Assembly (NCBI GenBank): GCA_041396685.1
Contig: JAWKYD010000010.1
Coordinates: 243,644-307,643, forward strand
DNA from: JAUIAI01 sp041396685
GTDB lineage: Bacteria; Pseudomonadota; Gammaproteobacteria; Burkholderiales; Burkholderiaceae_E
Direction: 5' to 3'
Length of the DNA: 64,000 nucleotides
Shown here: positions 9,357 to 18,569 of the stretch, one piece after another
Numbering within the stretch: the first letter of the stretch is position 1
Layout of the letters: each line of letters begins with the position of its first letter
Made by a program: the position numbers and the translations under genes
The notes under the pieces: model-generated
Seen by the model: the letters and a program-made list of their open reading frames with translations, nothing else
Told to the model about the DNA's origin: nothing
Database searches by the model: none

Positions 9357-10997
9357 ATGCGTAAGAATCTGCCAGTCACCGATGTCGAGTTCAGGCTGAA
9401 AGCCGGCACGACGCTCGTCTCCGCGACCGACGAAAAGGGGCGCATCGTCAGCTGCAATCCCGCCTTCGTCGAGGCATCCGGATTTGCGGAAGACGAGCTG
9501 CTGGGTCAGCCGCACAACCTGATCCGCCATCCGGACATGCCCGAAGAGGCATTCCGCGACATGTGGGCGACGATACAGGCGGGCGGGCTGTGGCGGGCAG
9601 TCGTGAAGAATCGTCGCAAGGACGGCAGTTTCTACTGGGTCAGCGCCAATGTCACGCCGCTCAAACATGACGATCGCATCGTCGGCTATCTGTCGGTGCG
9701 CGCCGTGCCGGGCCGGGACGAAATCGCCGCCGCCGAGCGTCTGTACGCACTCATGCGCTCCGAGCAGGAGGCCGGCAGACCGGTCCACAAACTCGCCGGC
9801 GGACGGCTCTGGCGCGATACGCTTTGGGGCCGGCTGCGTGACGCCGCCGACCTCGGCCTCGAGGGCCGGCTCGGGCTGCTCGGCTTCACCATGGTTGCGA
9901 TCGTGCTCGGCACCGGCGTGACGCTGCGGCAGTTCGCGGCGCCTTTGTGGCTGGAGTTGCTCGCCGTCCCGTCGTTGGCCGCCTTGGTCGGCCAGGCGCT
10001 GCGACGGATCATCGCCCGACCGGTGCGAGACATCGAGTCGTTCGCCTGCGGACTGGCCGCCTGCGATCTGACCCGGCCGTTCGACGATCGTCGCGCCGGC
10101 GTGCTGCGTGAACTCGGCATGGCGCTGACCCAGGTGTCGCAGAACGTGCGGGCAGTGATGAACGACAACCGCAACGAGATCGAGGCGCTGCGCTCGACCG
10201 TGGGCGAGCTGTCCGAGGCCAAGCTCGAGTTGTCCCGTCGGACCGAATCGCAGGCAAGCGCGATCGAACAGACCGCGAGCGCGATGGAGCAGATGACCGC
10301 TTCGGTGCGCTCCAGTGCCGAACAGGCGCGACGCGCGGCCGAGACCGCGATCGAGGCTCGCGAGGTAACCGATCGTAGTCATCACGCGGTCGGCGAGGTG
10401 GTCACCACGATGGACCAGATCGGTGCCGCATCGCATCGCGTGACCGACATCATCCAGGTGATCGAGAGCATCGCGTTCCAGACCAACATCCTGGCCTTGA
10501 ACGCCTCGGTCGAGGCAGCGCGCGCCGGCGAGCAGGGCCGTGGTTTCGCGGTCGTGGCCTCCGAGGTGCGCGGACTGGCGCAACGCAGCGCCAATGCCGC
10601 CAAGGAGATCCGCGATCTGATCGCCGAGGCCGGCGACAGGGTGCAGGCCGGGCTGAAGGTCACCCATGCGGCACGCGAAACGATCGACGAAGCGCTCGAA
10701 CAGGTGGCCACCATGGGTCGTCTGGCCGGCGAGATCGCCGAAGGCGCGAGCGAGCAATCCGTCGGCATTTCGCAAGTCAACGAGGCGATCGGTCACATGG
10801 ACGTGGTCACGCAGCAAAATGCCGCGATGGTCGAGGAACTGGCCGCATCGGCCGGCGCGCTCAGCGAACAGGCGAACGTGTTGGCCGAGAACGTGCGTCT
10901 GTTCCGACTCAGCGAGTCGGACAGTTTCGGGCGCACCGAGAGCGCGGTGTCGATGCGCAAGGCCGCCAAGACGCGCGCCATGGCTGGCGCGCACTGA
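9357..10997 (+). CDS. PAS-containing methyl-accepting chemotaxis protein (Aer-like), copy 2
   Basis: This is a 546-residue paralogue of the preceding receptor with the same domain order: PAS (about 24-102, again with NLIRHPDMPEEAFRDMW), a hydrophobic segment (about 172-220), a HAMP-like linker, and the signalling domain with its conserved tip (IAFQTNILALNASVEAARAG). The frame extends upstream to 9312, but the ATG at 9357 has GAGG five bases before it and aligns exactly with the start of copy 1. Tandem duplication followed by divergence is the simplest origin. The membrane segment and linker differ more between copies than the PAS and signalling parts, suggesting different input or tuning. Confidence 0.92.
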   Translation: MRKNLPVTDVEFRLKAGTTLVSATDEKGRIVSCNPAFVEASGFAEDELLGQPHNLIRHPDMPEEAFRDMWATIQAGGLWRAVVKNRRKDGSFYWVSANVTPLKHDDRIVGYLSVRAVPGRDEIAAAERLYALMRSEQEAGRPVHKLAGGRLWRDTLWGRLRDAADLGLEGRLGLLGFTMVAIVLGTGVTLRQFAAPLWLELLAVPSLAALVGQALRRIIARPVRDIESFACGLAACDLTRPFDDRRAGVLRELGMALTQVSQNVRAVMNDNRNEIEALRSTVGELSEAKLELSRRTESQASAIEQTASAMEQMTASVRSSAEQARRAAETAIEAREVTDRSHHAVGEVVTTMDQIGAASHRVTDIIQVIESIAFQTNILALNASVEAARAGEQGRGFAVVASEVRGLAQRSANAAKEIRDLIAEAGDRVQAGLKVTHAARETIDEALEQVATMGRLAGEIAEGASEQSVGISQVNEAIGHMDVVTQQNAAMVEELAASAGALSEQANVLAENVRLFRLSESDSFGRTESAVSMRKAAKTRAMAGAH

Positions 10998-11017
10998 GGC
11001 TGCGCCAGGCACCGCGC

Positions 11018-12391
11018 TCAGACGAAGCCGATCGCCACCTGGAACAAGCGCTCGACGATCTTGATCTGACGCTTGTCGGCGAGGAACAAGATGACGTGAT
11101 CCTCGTTCGCGATGGTGACGTCGTGATCGGCCAGCAGCAGGTCTTCGCCACGCACGATGCCGCCGATCACGACGCTGGGCGGCAACGCAATGTCGCCGAC
11201 GCGTCGGCCGACGATGCGGGAAGTCTTGGCGTCACCATGGGCGATGATCTCGATCGCCTCGGCCGCGCCGCGCCGCAGCGAGTGCACGGCGACCACGTCA
11301 CCGCGACGAACGTGCGTGAGCAACGCGCCGATCGTGACGTGAGCCGGTGAGACCGCGATGTCGACCGCCGCACCCTGCGCGATCTCGACGTAGCTGAGCC
11401 TGTTGACGATCGAGATCGCCCGTCGCGCGCCGAGTCGCTTGGCCAGCATCGCCGACAGGATGTTCGCCTCGTCGTCGTTGGTCAGCGCGCAGAAGACGTC
11501 GGTTTCGGCGATGTCTTCCTCGAGCATGAGATTCTCGTCGGCGGCGTCGCCGTGCAGGACGATGGCGTGGTCGAGCACCTCGGCGAGTCGCCGGCAACGT
11601 TGTTCGTTCTGCTCGATCAGCTTGACCCGGTAGTCACGCTCGATCTGGCCGGCCAGTCGCCGGCCGATGTTGCCGCCACCGGCGATCAGCACGCGGCGCA
11701 CCTTGCCTTCCGGATTGCGCAGCGCGGCCACCAGCCGGCCGATGTCGGGCCGCGCGGCCAGGAAGAAGAGTTCGTCGTCGGGCCGGATGATGGTGTCGGC
11801 ACTGAGCGCAACGAGCCGGTCCTGGCGGAAGATCGCCACCACGTGCATCGGCAGGTCGTGGCGGCGGTCACGCAGATCGCGCAGCGCGGTGCCCGCCAGC
11901 GGCGCTTCGACGTGCACCCGCACCGCGACCATCTTCGCGCGGCCGCCGACGAAATCGAGGATCTGCAGCGCGCCGGGCGTTTCGATCAGGCGGTGGATGG
12001 AGGTCGTGACCAGCTCTTCCGGGCTGATCAGCACGTCGATGGGGATCGCTCCCTGGCCGAACAACTCCGGATGCTCGAGATAACGGCTCGAGCGCACGCG
12101 CGCCAGCCGCGTCGGTGTGTGGAACAGCGAGTGGGCGACCTGGCAGGCGACCATGTTGGTCTCGTCGCTGGAGGTGACCGCGAGCACCAGGTCGGCGTCC
12201 TCGATGCCGGCCCGCACCAGCACATCGGGATGAGAGGCATGGCCGGCCACCGAGCGGATGTCGAGCCGCTCCTGCAACTTGGCCAGCAACGCAGGGTCCT
12301 GATCGACCACGGTGATGTCGTTGGCCTCGATGGCAAGGCTCTGCGCCACCGAGCTGCCGACCTGGCCGGCTCCGAGTATCACGATCTTCAT
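11018..12391 (-). CDS. trkA: Trk system potassium uptake regulatory subunit TrkA
   Basis: This 457-residue peripheral membrane protein gates the TrkH potassium channel in response to NAD(H) and ATP. It has the duplicated TrkA-N/TrkA-C (RCK) layout. The first Rossmann fold starts with GAGQVG near residue 7, the second with GGGNIG near residue 240, each followed by a TrkA-C domain. Length matches E. coli TrkA (458). It lies 10 bases downstream of trkH on the same strand, so the pair forms an operon. Its stop is about 20 bases from the stop of the convergent receptor gene. Confidence 0.96.
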   Translation of the reverse strand: MKIVILGAGQVGSSVAQSLAIEANDITVVDQDPALLAKLQERLDIRSVAGHASHPDVLVRAGIEDADLVLAVTSSDETNMVACQVAHSLFHTPTRLARVRSSRYLEHPELFGQGAIPIDVLISPEELVTTSIHRLIETPGALQILDFVGGRAKMVAVRVHVEAPLAGTALRDLRDRRHDLPMHVVAIFRQDRLVALSADTIIRPDDELFFLAARPDIGRLVAALRNPEGKVRRVLIAGGGNIGRRLAGQIERDYRVKLIEQNEQRCRRLAEVLDHAIVLHGDAADENLMLEEDIAETDVFCALTNDDEANILSAMLAKRLGARRAISIVNRLSYVEIAQGAAVDIAVSPAHVTIGALLTHVRRGDVVAVHSLRRGAAEAIEIIAHGDAKTSRIVGRRVGDIALPPSVVIGGIVRGEDLLLADHDVTIANEDHVILFLADKRQIKIVERLFQVAIGFV

Positions 12392-12401
12392 GGCAGGGCG
12401 G

Positions 12402-13847
12402 TCAGTGGCGCCAGTAAGCAGGCAGGAAAAGAATCAGCAGGGTGAACACCTCGAGGCGACCGACCAGCATCGCGAACACCCCCAGCCACTTTACCAGCGG
12501 ACCGACATCGGCGAACGAAGTCGCCACCTTGCCCAGGCCGGGACCGAGCAGGTTGATGGTGGCGGTGGTGGCGCCGATCGCGCTCTCGAGATCCAGCCCG
12601 GCCGCCATCATCAGCACGGTCACGACCAACGCGACGGCGATGTACAGCACATAGAAACCCCAGACCGAGTACAGGACGTCCTCGCGTACGGGGCGGTTGC
12701 CGAACTTGATCACCGAGATGCTCTGCGGATGCGCGAGTTGACGTAGCTGGCGGATGCCCAGCTTGGCCAGCAACATGATGCGCATCACCTTGATGCCACC
12801 GGCGGTCGAACCCGCGCAGCCGCCGATGAACGACAGGATCACCAGCAGCAGAGGCACGTGTAGCGGCCAGACGGCGAAGTTGTCGGTGGAAAACCCCGTG
12901 CTGGTCAGCACCGAGGCGACCTGGAAGGCGGCGTGGCGAAACGCCGTCGAGATCTGGGCGAAGGTGCCCACGAACCAGAGACTGAGGCCGATGACGATCG
13001 AGCCGATCACGAACAGCAGCGCATAGGCGCGCACCTCGGCGTCGGCCAGGTAGGCACCCACGCGACCGCGCATGATCGCGATATAGTGAATGCCGAAATT
13101 GACTCCGCCCGCCATCATGAACACGATCGCGATCGCCTCGATCACCGGGCTGTCGTAGTGCGCGAGGCTGGCGTCGTGGGTCGAGAAGCCGCCGGTGGCC
13201 ACGGTGGTGAAGGCGTGTCCGACTGCGTCGAAGACATTCATGCCGGCGACCCAGAAGGCGAGCCCGCAGCCGATCGTCAGCGCCGCGTAGATGAGCCAGA
13301 ATGCGCGGGCGGTCTCGCCGATGCGCGGCGTGAGTTTGTCGCTCTTGGTGACGCCCGAGGATTCGGCCCGGTACAACTGCAGGCCGCCCACCCCGAGCAT
13401 CGGCAGGATGGCCACGGCCAGCACGATCACCCCCATGCCGCCCAGCCATTGAATCTGCTGGCGGTGATAGAGCACCGACGGCGGCAGGACGTCGAGCCCG
13501 CCGATCACCGTCGCGCCGGTGGTGGTGAAACCCGACACGGATTCGAACACGGCGTCGGTCAGGTCGAGGTGCAGGCCGAGCATGAACGGCAGTGCGCCGA
13601 CCAGACCCAGGATGATCCAGAACAGGGTGACGAACAGGAAGCCGTCACGCACGGAGAGCTCCGCGCGCTGACCCCGGTTGGGCAACCAGAGCAGCGCTCC
13701 GAGGAGCAGGGAGCCGCCGATCGAGCCGAGGAATACCGGAACCTCACCGTCACCGGTGGCGATCGCCACCATCAGCGATGGCACGAAGCTGATGCTGTAG
13801 AGCAGAAGGAGTTGGCCGATCAGGCGAAGGATCGGGCGGCCGTGCAT
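12402..13847 (-). CDS. trkH: Trk system potassium transporter TrkH
   Basis: This 481-residue integral membrane protein belongs to the SKT K+ transporter family. The four pore-loop repeats with their filter glycines are visible in order: SVSGFTTTGATV, HAFTTVATGGFST, VLTSTGFSTDNF and GCAGSTAGGIKVMR. Multiple hydrophobic helices surround them, and length is normal for TrkH. It is the first gene of a two-gene operon with trkA, which encodes its cytoplasmic gating ring. Confidence 0.95.
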   Translation of the reverse strand: MHGRPILRLIGQLLLLYSISFVPSLMVAIATGDGEVPVFLGSIGGSLLLGALLWLPNRGQRAELSVRDGFLFVTLFWIILGLVGALPFMLGLHLDLTDAVFESVSGFTTTGATVIGGLDVLPPSVLYHRQQIQWLGGMGVIVLAVAILPMLGVGGLQLYRAESSGVTKSDKLTPRIGETARAFWLIYAALTIGCGLAFWVAGMNVFDAVGHAFTTVATGGFSTHDASLAHYDSPVIEAIAIVFMMAGGVNFGIHYIAIMRGRVGAYLADAEVRAYALLFVIGSIVIGLSLWFVGTFAQISTAFRHAAFQVASVLTSTGFSTDNFAVWPLHVPLLLVILSFIGGCAGSTAGGIKVMRIMLLAKLGIRQLRQLAHPQSISVIKFGNRPVREDVLYSVWGFYVLYIAVALVVTVLMMAAGLDLESAIGATTATINLLGPGLGKVATSFADVGPLVKWLGVFAMLVGRLEVFTLLILFLPAYWRH

Positions 13848-13859
13848 GCTTGTGGGGTT

Positions 13860-14696
13860 TCAGGGGGCAGTGCGATCACCGATGGTGATTCGGTACAGCA
13901 GGCGGCGCTGGCCCTCGTAGCCGCCGGTGGCCATGTGGTTCAGGCAGCGATTGTCCCAGATCGTCAGCATGCCGGGCGACCAACTGTGGCGGTACACGAA
14001 ACGGTCCTGGCCACAGTGCTCGAACAGCGGCCGCAGGATCTCGTCCGCTTGCTCGTTGCCGGTGTCGGCCAGGCCGACCGTGTAAGCCGGGCTGACGAAC
14101 AAGGCCTGGTGGCCGGTTTCGGGATGCGTGCGCACGAGCGGATGGCGTTGCTGGGCGCGCGCATCGTCGCTGCTGACGATGCGCATCGAGCGGCCCTCGT
14201 CGGCGACCCCGTAGCGGCCATCGGGGGCGTAGCTGCGGCGCGCCGAATGGATCGCGGTGAGCGACGCGAGCTGCTCGCGCTGCGCCGCCGGCAACGCGGC
14301 CAGTGCCGCCTCCAGGTCGGCGAACAAGGTGTCACCACCCCGATCGGGCACGATCTCGCCGTATAGCAGCGTGGCCGCCGGCGGCGACGCGAGAAAGCTC
14401 CAGTCGGAGTGCCAGTTGCCGGCGAACACCGGCGCCCGTTCGTCGGGTTCGCGGCGCACTTCGATGACATGCGGATGGCCCGCGATCGGCAGGATGAACG
14501 GATCGTCGCCGAACGGACCCCAGCGCTGTGCAAAGCGCTCGAGGTCTTCGATTTGCAGCGACTGGCCGGCGATGCCGATCACCTTGTGCTCCAGCCAGAC
14601 CCCGCGCAGCCGCTCGAGGCCGGCATCGTCGAGTTCGCGCAGGTCGATGTCTTCGACCACGGCGCCGCAACTGGCGCCGCTCGGAGTGACTTTCAT
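13860..14696 (-). CDS. TauD/TfdA-family Fe(II)/2-oxoglutarate dioxygenase
   Basis: This 278-residue protein has TauD/TfdA features: HxD in NWHSDWSF (about residues 98-105), the distal histidine in DNRCLNHMATGG (about 250) and a following arginine pair (RRLLYR) for 2-oxoglutarate. Family members oxygenate taurine, aryloxyalkanoates, alkyl sulfates and similar compounds. The substrate is unknown here because no sulfonate transporter genes flank it. Its ATG overlaps the recQ stop (ATGA), so it is probably translationally coupled to recQ, an unusual partner. Confidence 0.85.
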   Translation of the reverse strand: MKVTPSGASCGAVVEDIDLRELDDAGLERLRGVWLEHKVIGIAGQSLQIEDLERFAQRWGPFGDDPFILPIAGHPHVIEVRREPDERAPVFAGNWHSDWSFLASPPAATLLYGEIVPDRGGDTLFADLEAALAALPAAQREQLASLTAIHSARRSYAPDGRYGVADEGRSMRIVSSDDARAQQRHPLVRTHPETGHQALFVSPAYTVGLADTGNEQADEILRPLFEHCGQDRFVYRHSWSPGMLTIWDNRCLNHMATGGYEGQRRLLYRITIGDRTAP

Positions 14697-16633
14697 GGCG
14701 ATCGATCTCCATCGGAAGGTTCACCGTCGGTCGCTGGCCCGAGGCCGTCGCCCGAACAGATCGTGATCAGTATCTCGCCGTAGTCGGCGCGCTTTTTCTC
14801 GCCGATGCCGGCGATACCGTCCAAGTCTGCCATGCGGGTCGGCCGGCTGGCCGCGACGGCCTGCAGCGTCCGGTCGTGGAACACGACATAGGGCGGCACG
14901 CCGCGTTCGCGCGCGATGCCCGCCCGCCACGCCCGCAGGCGCTCGAAACAGGCAACGGTCTCGGCGTCGGCCAGACGGCCGTCGAGCGTTGCCACGGTGG
15001 CGGTCTGAGAGGGGCCGCGGGACGAGCGCGAGCGGCCCCTGGCCGGCGCATGAACGATCTCGCGCAGCATGATGCTGCGCTCGCCCCGCAGCACCGGGCG
15101 GGCGCCCTCGTTCAGGCGTAGTGCGCCGAAGCGCGCATGATCCACGCCGACGAGATCGCCCGCGATGGCCTGGCGCAGGATGCCGCGCCAGGTGTTGGCA
15201 TCGATGGCGGCGCCCACGCCGTGCACGGACAGGCGGTCGTGGCCGAAGCGCCGGATCTTGTCGTTGTCGGCACCGCGCAGGACATCGATCACGTGCTGTG
15301 CGCCGAAACGCTGGCCGGTGCGATAGACGGCCGACAACAACATGCGCATCGGCTCGGTGCCGTCGTAGGTGCGTGGCGGCTCGAGGCAGGTGTCGCAGTT
15401 GCCGCATTGCCAGCCGGCCTCGCGCTGCTCGCCGAAATAGGCGAGCAGGCGCGCGCGCCGGCAAGCCGTGGTTTCGCACAGACCGAGCATTGCATCGAGC
15501 TTGCCGGTGGCGATGCGGCGATAGTCGTCGCTGGCCTCCGACTCGTCGATCATGCGGCGCTGCTGGACGACGTCCTGCAGGCCGTAGACCATCCAGGCCT
15601 CCGACGGCTGCCCGTCGCGGCCGGCCCGGCCGGTTTCCTGGTAGTAGCCCTCGATGCTGCGCGGCAGATCGAGGTGGACCACGAAGCGGACGTCTGGCTT
15701 GTCGATGCCCATGCCGAATGCGATCGTCGCGACGATGATGCGGATGTCGTCGCGCAGGAAACGGCGTTGCGCATCCGCGCGGGTCGCGGCATCGAGGCCG
15801 GCGTGGTAGGGCAGCGCACTGAGGCCCTGCTCGGCGAGCCAGGCGGCGGTCTCCTCGACCTTGCGGCGCGACAGACAGTAGATGATGCCGCTGCTGTCCG
15901 GGTGGTCGTTGAGGAAGCGCCGCAACTGGGCGCGCGGGTCGCGTCGCTCGACGATGCGATAGCGGATATTCGGCCGGTCGAAGCTGGACACGAAACGCCG
16001 TGCGTGCTGCAGCGACAGCGTGGCGACGATGTCTTCGCGTGTGGTCGCGTCGGCGGTGGCGGTCAGCGCCACGCAGGGCACGCCGGGCAGGCGCGCCCGC
16101 ACCTCGCCGAGCCGTGCGTACTCGGGCCGGAAATCGTGGCCCCACTGCGAGACGCAATGGGCCTCGTCGATGGCGAGCAGCGACACCGGCAGGCGCGCGA
16201 GCAATGCCTGCCCGCGCTCGGCGAAGAGCCGTTCCGGCGCCATGTAGAGCAGATCGAGTTCGCCGCGCTCGGCGGCCGCTTCGATCTGCGCCGCGCGCTG
16301 GCCGGCGATGGTGGAGTTCAGGAACTCGGCGCGCACGCCCATTGCGCGCAAGGTTTCGACCTGGTCCTGCATCAGCGCGATGAGCGGCGAGACCACCAGG
16401 GCGACACCGTCGCGCAGCAGCGCGGGTAATTGATAGCAGACGGACTTGCCGCCGCCGGTGGGCATCAACACCAGCGCATCGCCACCGGCGGCGAGGTGGG
16501 TGACGATCTCGGCCTGCTGGCCGCGGAAGCGGTCGTAACCCCAGACCCGGCGCAGCAGCGCATGCGCGCGCTGCGACGGATCGTCGTCGCGAGCCTCGCC
16601 GGTGACCGCCGGGCCGAAGAGGTCGTCGCTCAT
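14693..16633 (-). CDS. recQ: ATP-dependent DNA helicase RecQ
   Basis: This 646-residue 3'-5' superfamily 2 helicase acts in recombination and repair. Motifs in order: Walker A MPTGGGKSVCYQLP (about residue 55), DEAHC box with SQWGHDFRPEY, motif VI QETGRAGRDG, an RQC zinc site (RRARLLAYFGE then CGNCDTCL, about 385-415), and a C-terminal HRDC domain (about 555-630). The frame extends upstream, but the ATG at 16633 begins MSDDLFGP and overlaps the stop of the upstream fructokinase gene. An Arg/Ser-rich linker precedes HRDC. Confidence 0.95.
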   Translation of the reverse strand: MSDDLFGPAVTGEARDDDPSQRAHALLRRVWGYDRFRGQQAEIVTHLAAGGDALVLMPTGGGKSVCYQLPALLRDGVALVVSPLIALMQDQVETLRAMGVRAEFLNSTIAGQRAAQIEAAAERGELDLLYMAPERLFAERGQALLARLPVSLLAIDEAHCVSQWGHDFRPEYARLGEVRARLPGVPCVALTATADATTREDIVATLSLQHARRFVSSFDRPNIRYRIVERRDPRAQLRRFLNDHPDSSGIIYCLSRRKVEETAAWLAEQGLSALPYHAGLDAATRADAQRRFLRDDIRIIVATIAFGMGIDKPDVRFVVHLDLPRSIEGYYQETGRAGRDGQPSEAWMVYGLQDVVQQRRMIDESEASDDYRRIATGKLDAMLGLCETTACRRARLLAYFGEQREAGWQCGNCDTCLEPPRTYDGTEPMRMLLSAVYRTGQRFGAQHVIDVLRGADNDKIRRFGHDRLSVHGVGAAIDANTWRGILRQAIAGDLVGVDHARFGALRLNEGARPVLRGERSIMLREIVHAPARGRSRSSRGPSQTATVATLDGRLADAETVACFERLRAWRAGIARERGVPPYVVFHDRTLQAVAASRPTRMADLDGIAGIGEKKRADYGEILITICSGDGLGPATDGEPSDGDRSP

Positions 16634-17532
16634 GCCCGTCCCGGCCAGAGCCAGGCCGCGCCGCGTACACCCGATGCGTCGCCGTGCCGGTTGCGCAGCA
16701 ACCGGGTCTCGACCCGATCGGCGAACACGTGTTCCTGCCACAGCGGCGGCACCAGCCGGTAGAGCTCGTCGACTTGCGAGAGGCCGCCGCCGAGCACGAT
16801 CACGTCGGGGTCGAACAGATTGATCACCGAGGCCAGACCGCGCGCGAGCCGGTCGGCGTAGGCGTGCAGGCTGCGCGTGGCGAGCGGCTCGCCCGCACGC
16901 GCGGCGGCCACGACGGCGCGCGCATCAACGGCGCTGCCGCCGTGACGGCGATGGTCGGCGGTCAACGCCGGGCCGCAAAGCCAGGTCTCCAGGCAGCCGC
17001 GCCGACCGCACCAGCAGGCCGGGCCGGGTGATTCGTCGGCGCGGGCGGTGGGCAGCGGATTGTGGCCCCACTCGCCGGCGATGCCGTTGGCGCCGACGAT
17101 CAGGCGGCCGTCGACGATCAGCGCTCCGCCGCAGCCGGTGCCCAGGATCACGCCGAACACGCTGGCCGCGCCGGCGGCAGCGCCGTCGGACGCCTCGGAC
17201 ACCGCAAAGCAATTGGCGTCGTTGGCCAGCCGAATCTCGCGCGCCAGTGCGATTTCCAGGTCGGCGCGCAGGTTCCGACCATTGAGCACGACCGAATTGG
17301 CATTGCGGATCAGCCCCGTGTGCGGTGACGGCGAGCCGGGAATCGCGACGCCGACGGTGCCCTGTCGGCCGAGTTTGTTCTCGCAGCGTTCGACCAGCGC
17401 GGCGATGGCGGCGATCGTCGCCGCGTAGTCGCCGGCCGGCGTCGCGATGCGTTCGCTGTGCAGCGTGCGCTTGCCGTCGTCGAGCGCGAGGATCTCGATC
17501 TTGGTACCGCCGAGGTCGATGCCGATGCGCAT
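16630..17532 (-). CDS. mak: ROK-family fructokinase (Mak type)
   Basis: This 300-residue protein is colinear with E. coli Mak (YajF). It starts MRIGIDLGGTKIE (phosphate-binding DxGxT), contains IPGSPSPHTGLIRNANS, LANDANCFAVSEA, ILGTGCGG and GEWGHNPLP, then a ROK zinc cluster (CWCGRRGCLE). It ends DVIVLGGGLS ... HGDASGVRGAAWLWP. It phosphorylates fructose, and often mannose or glucose, in the cytosol. Its stop overlaps the recQ start; no sugar transport genes are nearby. The recQ/fructokinase pairing gives no functional hint. Confidence 0.88.
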   Translation of the reverse strand: MRIGIDLGGTKIEILALDDGKRTLHSERIATPAGDYAATIAAIAALVERCENKLGRQGTVGVAIPGSPSPHTGLIRNANSVVLNGRNLRADLEIALAREIRLANDANCFAVSEASDGAAAGAASVFGVILGTGCGGALIVDGRLIVGANGIAGEWGHNPLPTARADESPGPACWCGRRGCLETWLCGPALTADHRRHGGSAVDARAVVAAARAGEPLATRSLHAYADRLARGLASVINLFDPDVIVLGGGLSQVDELYRLVPPLWQEHVFADRVETRLLRNRHGDASGVRGAAWLWPGRA

Positions 17533-17603
17533 GGTGTGCTTAGAGGTGGGCCGAAGAAGCGGGAAGGGTCTGCATTATCGGGCGGTCGAGGTATTTCAGC
17601 CTG

Positions 17604-18569
17604 TCAGGGGTCGAGCTGGCGGGCGATGAGTTCGGCGATGCGGTCAGTTCCGCTGGCCGATTCCATGGCGATGCGCGCACGGTCGTCGATCGCGCGCAGC
17701 CAGGTGAGCTGGCGTTTGGCCAACTGACGGGTGGCGGCCACGCCGCGCGCGATCAGAATGTCGCGGGTCTCGCGCCCGCCGTCGTCCAGCCATTGCCAGA
17801 CCTGGCGATAGCCGACGCTGCGCATCGCCGGCAGATGCGCGTGCAGGCGCGGATCGGCGCGCAGCGCGCGCACCTCGTCGATCAGGCCGGCGGCGATCAT
17901 GGCCGTGAAGCGCTCGGCGATGCGTGCGTGCAGCAGGCTGCGATCGTCGGGCTCGAGCGAGATGCGCAGCACCGGTCCGTGCCAGGCCCGGGCGGCGGGC
18001 TGCGCGAGCAGGGCCGACATCGGGCGGCCGCTGATCAGGCAGACTTCGAGCGCGCGTTCGATGCGCTGGGCGTCGTTCCGGGCGAGGCGGGCAGCGGTGA
18101 CCGGGTCGAGCGTGGCCAGCCAGGCGTGCATCGCCGGCCAGCCGTCACGGCTGGCACGCGCGAGTAGCTGCGCGCGCAGCGCCGGGTCGGCCGCGGGCAA
18201 CTCGTGCAGGCCGTCGGTCAGCGCGCGCGCATAGAGCATCGTGCCACCGACCAGCAGCGGCAGGCGCGCCCGCGCGCGGATCTCGCCGATGGTCCGACGC
18301 GCGTCGGCGGCAAAGCGCGCCGCCGAGTAGCTGTCCCAGGGATCGATGATGTCGATCAGATGATGTGGCACCCGGGCACGTTCCTCGGCCGCCGGCTTGG
18401 CCGAACCGAGGTCGAGGCGGCGATAGATCTGCCCGGAATCGACACTGATGATCTCGATCTCGAAGCGCTCGGCCAGGGCCATCGCGATCGCGCTCTTGCC
18501 GCTGGCGGTGGGGCCCAGGAGAAGGATCAGGGGGCCTTCCCGCTGCGACGACTCGGGCGCATCGGTCAT
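17604..18569 (-). CDS. miaA: tRNA dimethylallyltransferase MiaA
   Basis: This 321-residue enzyme transfers dimethylallyl from DMAPP to A37 of tRNAs reading UNN codons, the first step of ms2i6A synthesis. The P-loop GPTASGKS is at about residues 19-26, followed by the signature VDSGQIYRRLDLGSAKP, the LVGGTMLY motif and the RIERALEV motif. Length is typical. It sits in the usual neighbourhood of mutL; its start overlaps the stop of the upstream exporter gene. Confidence 0.96.
   Translation of the reverse strand: MTDAPESSQREGPLILLLGPTASGKSAIAMALAERFEIEIISVDSGQIYRRLDLGSAKPAAEERARVPHHLIDIIDPWDSYSAARFAADARRTIGEIRARARLPLLVGGTMLYARALTDGLHELPAADPALRAQLLARASRDGWPAMHAWLATLDPVTAARLARNDAQRIERALEVCLISGRPMSALLAQPAARAWHGPVLRISLEPDDRSLLHARIAERFTAMIAAGLIDEVRALRADPRLHAHLPAMRSVGYRQVWQWLDDGGRETRDILIARGVAATRQLAKRQLTWLRAIDDRARIAMESASGTDRIAELIARQLDP

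Noticed and set aside
9093..11012. 639-codon antisense frame over the second chemotaxis receptor
   Set aside because: His/Arg/Gly-rich shadow of a well-supported MCP; a matching shadow lies over the first copy for the same reason.
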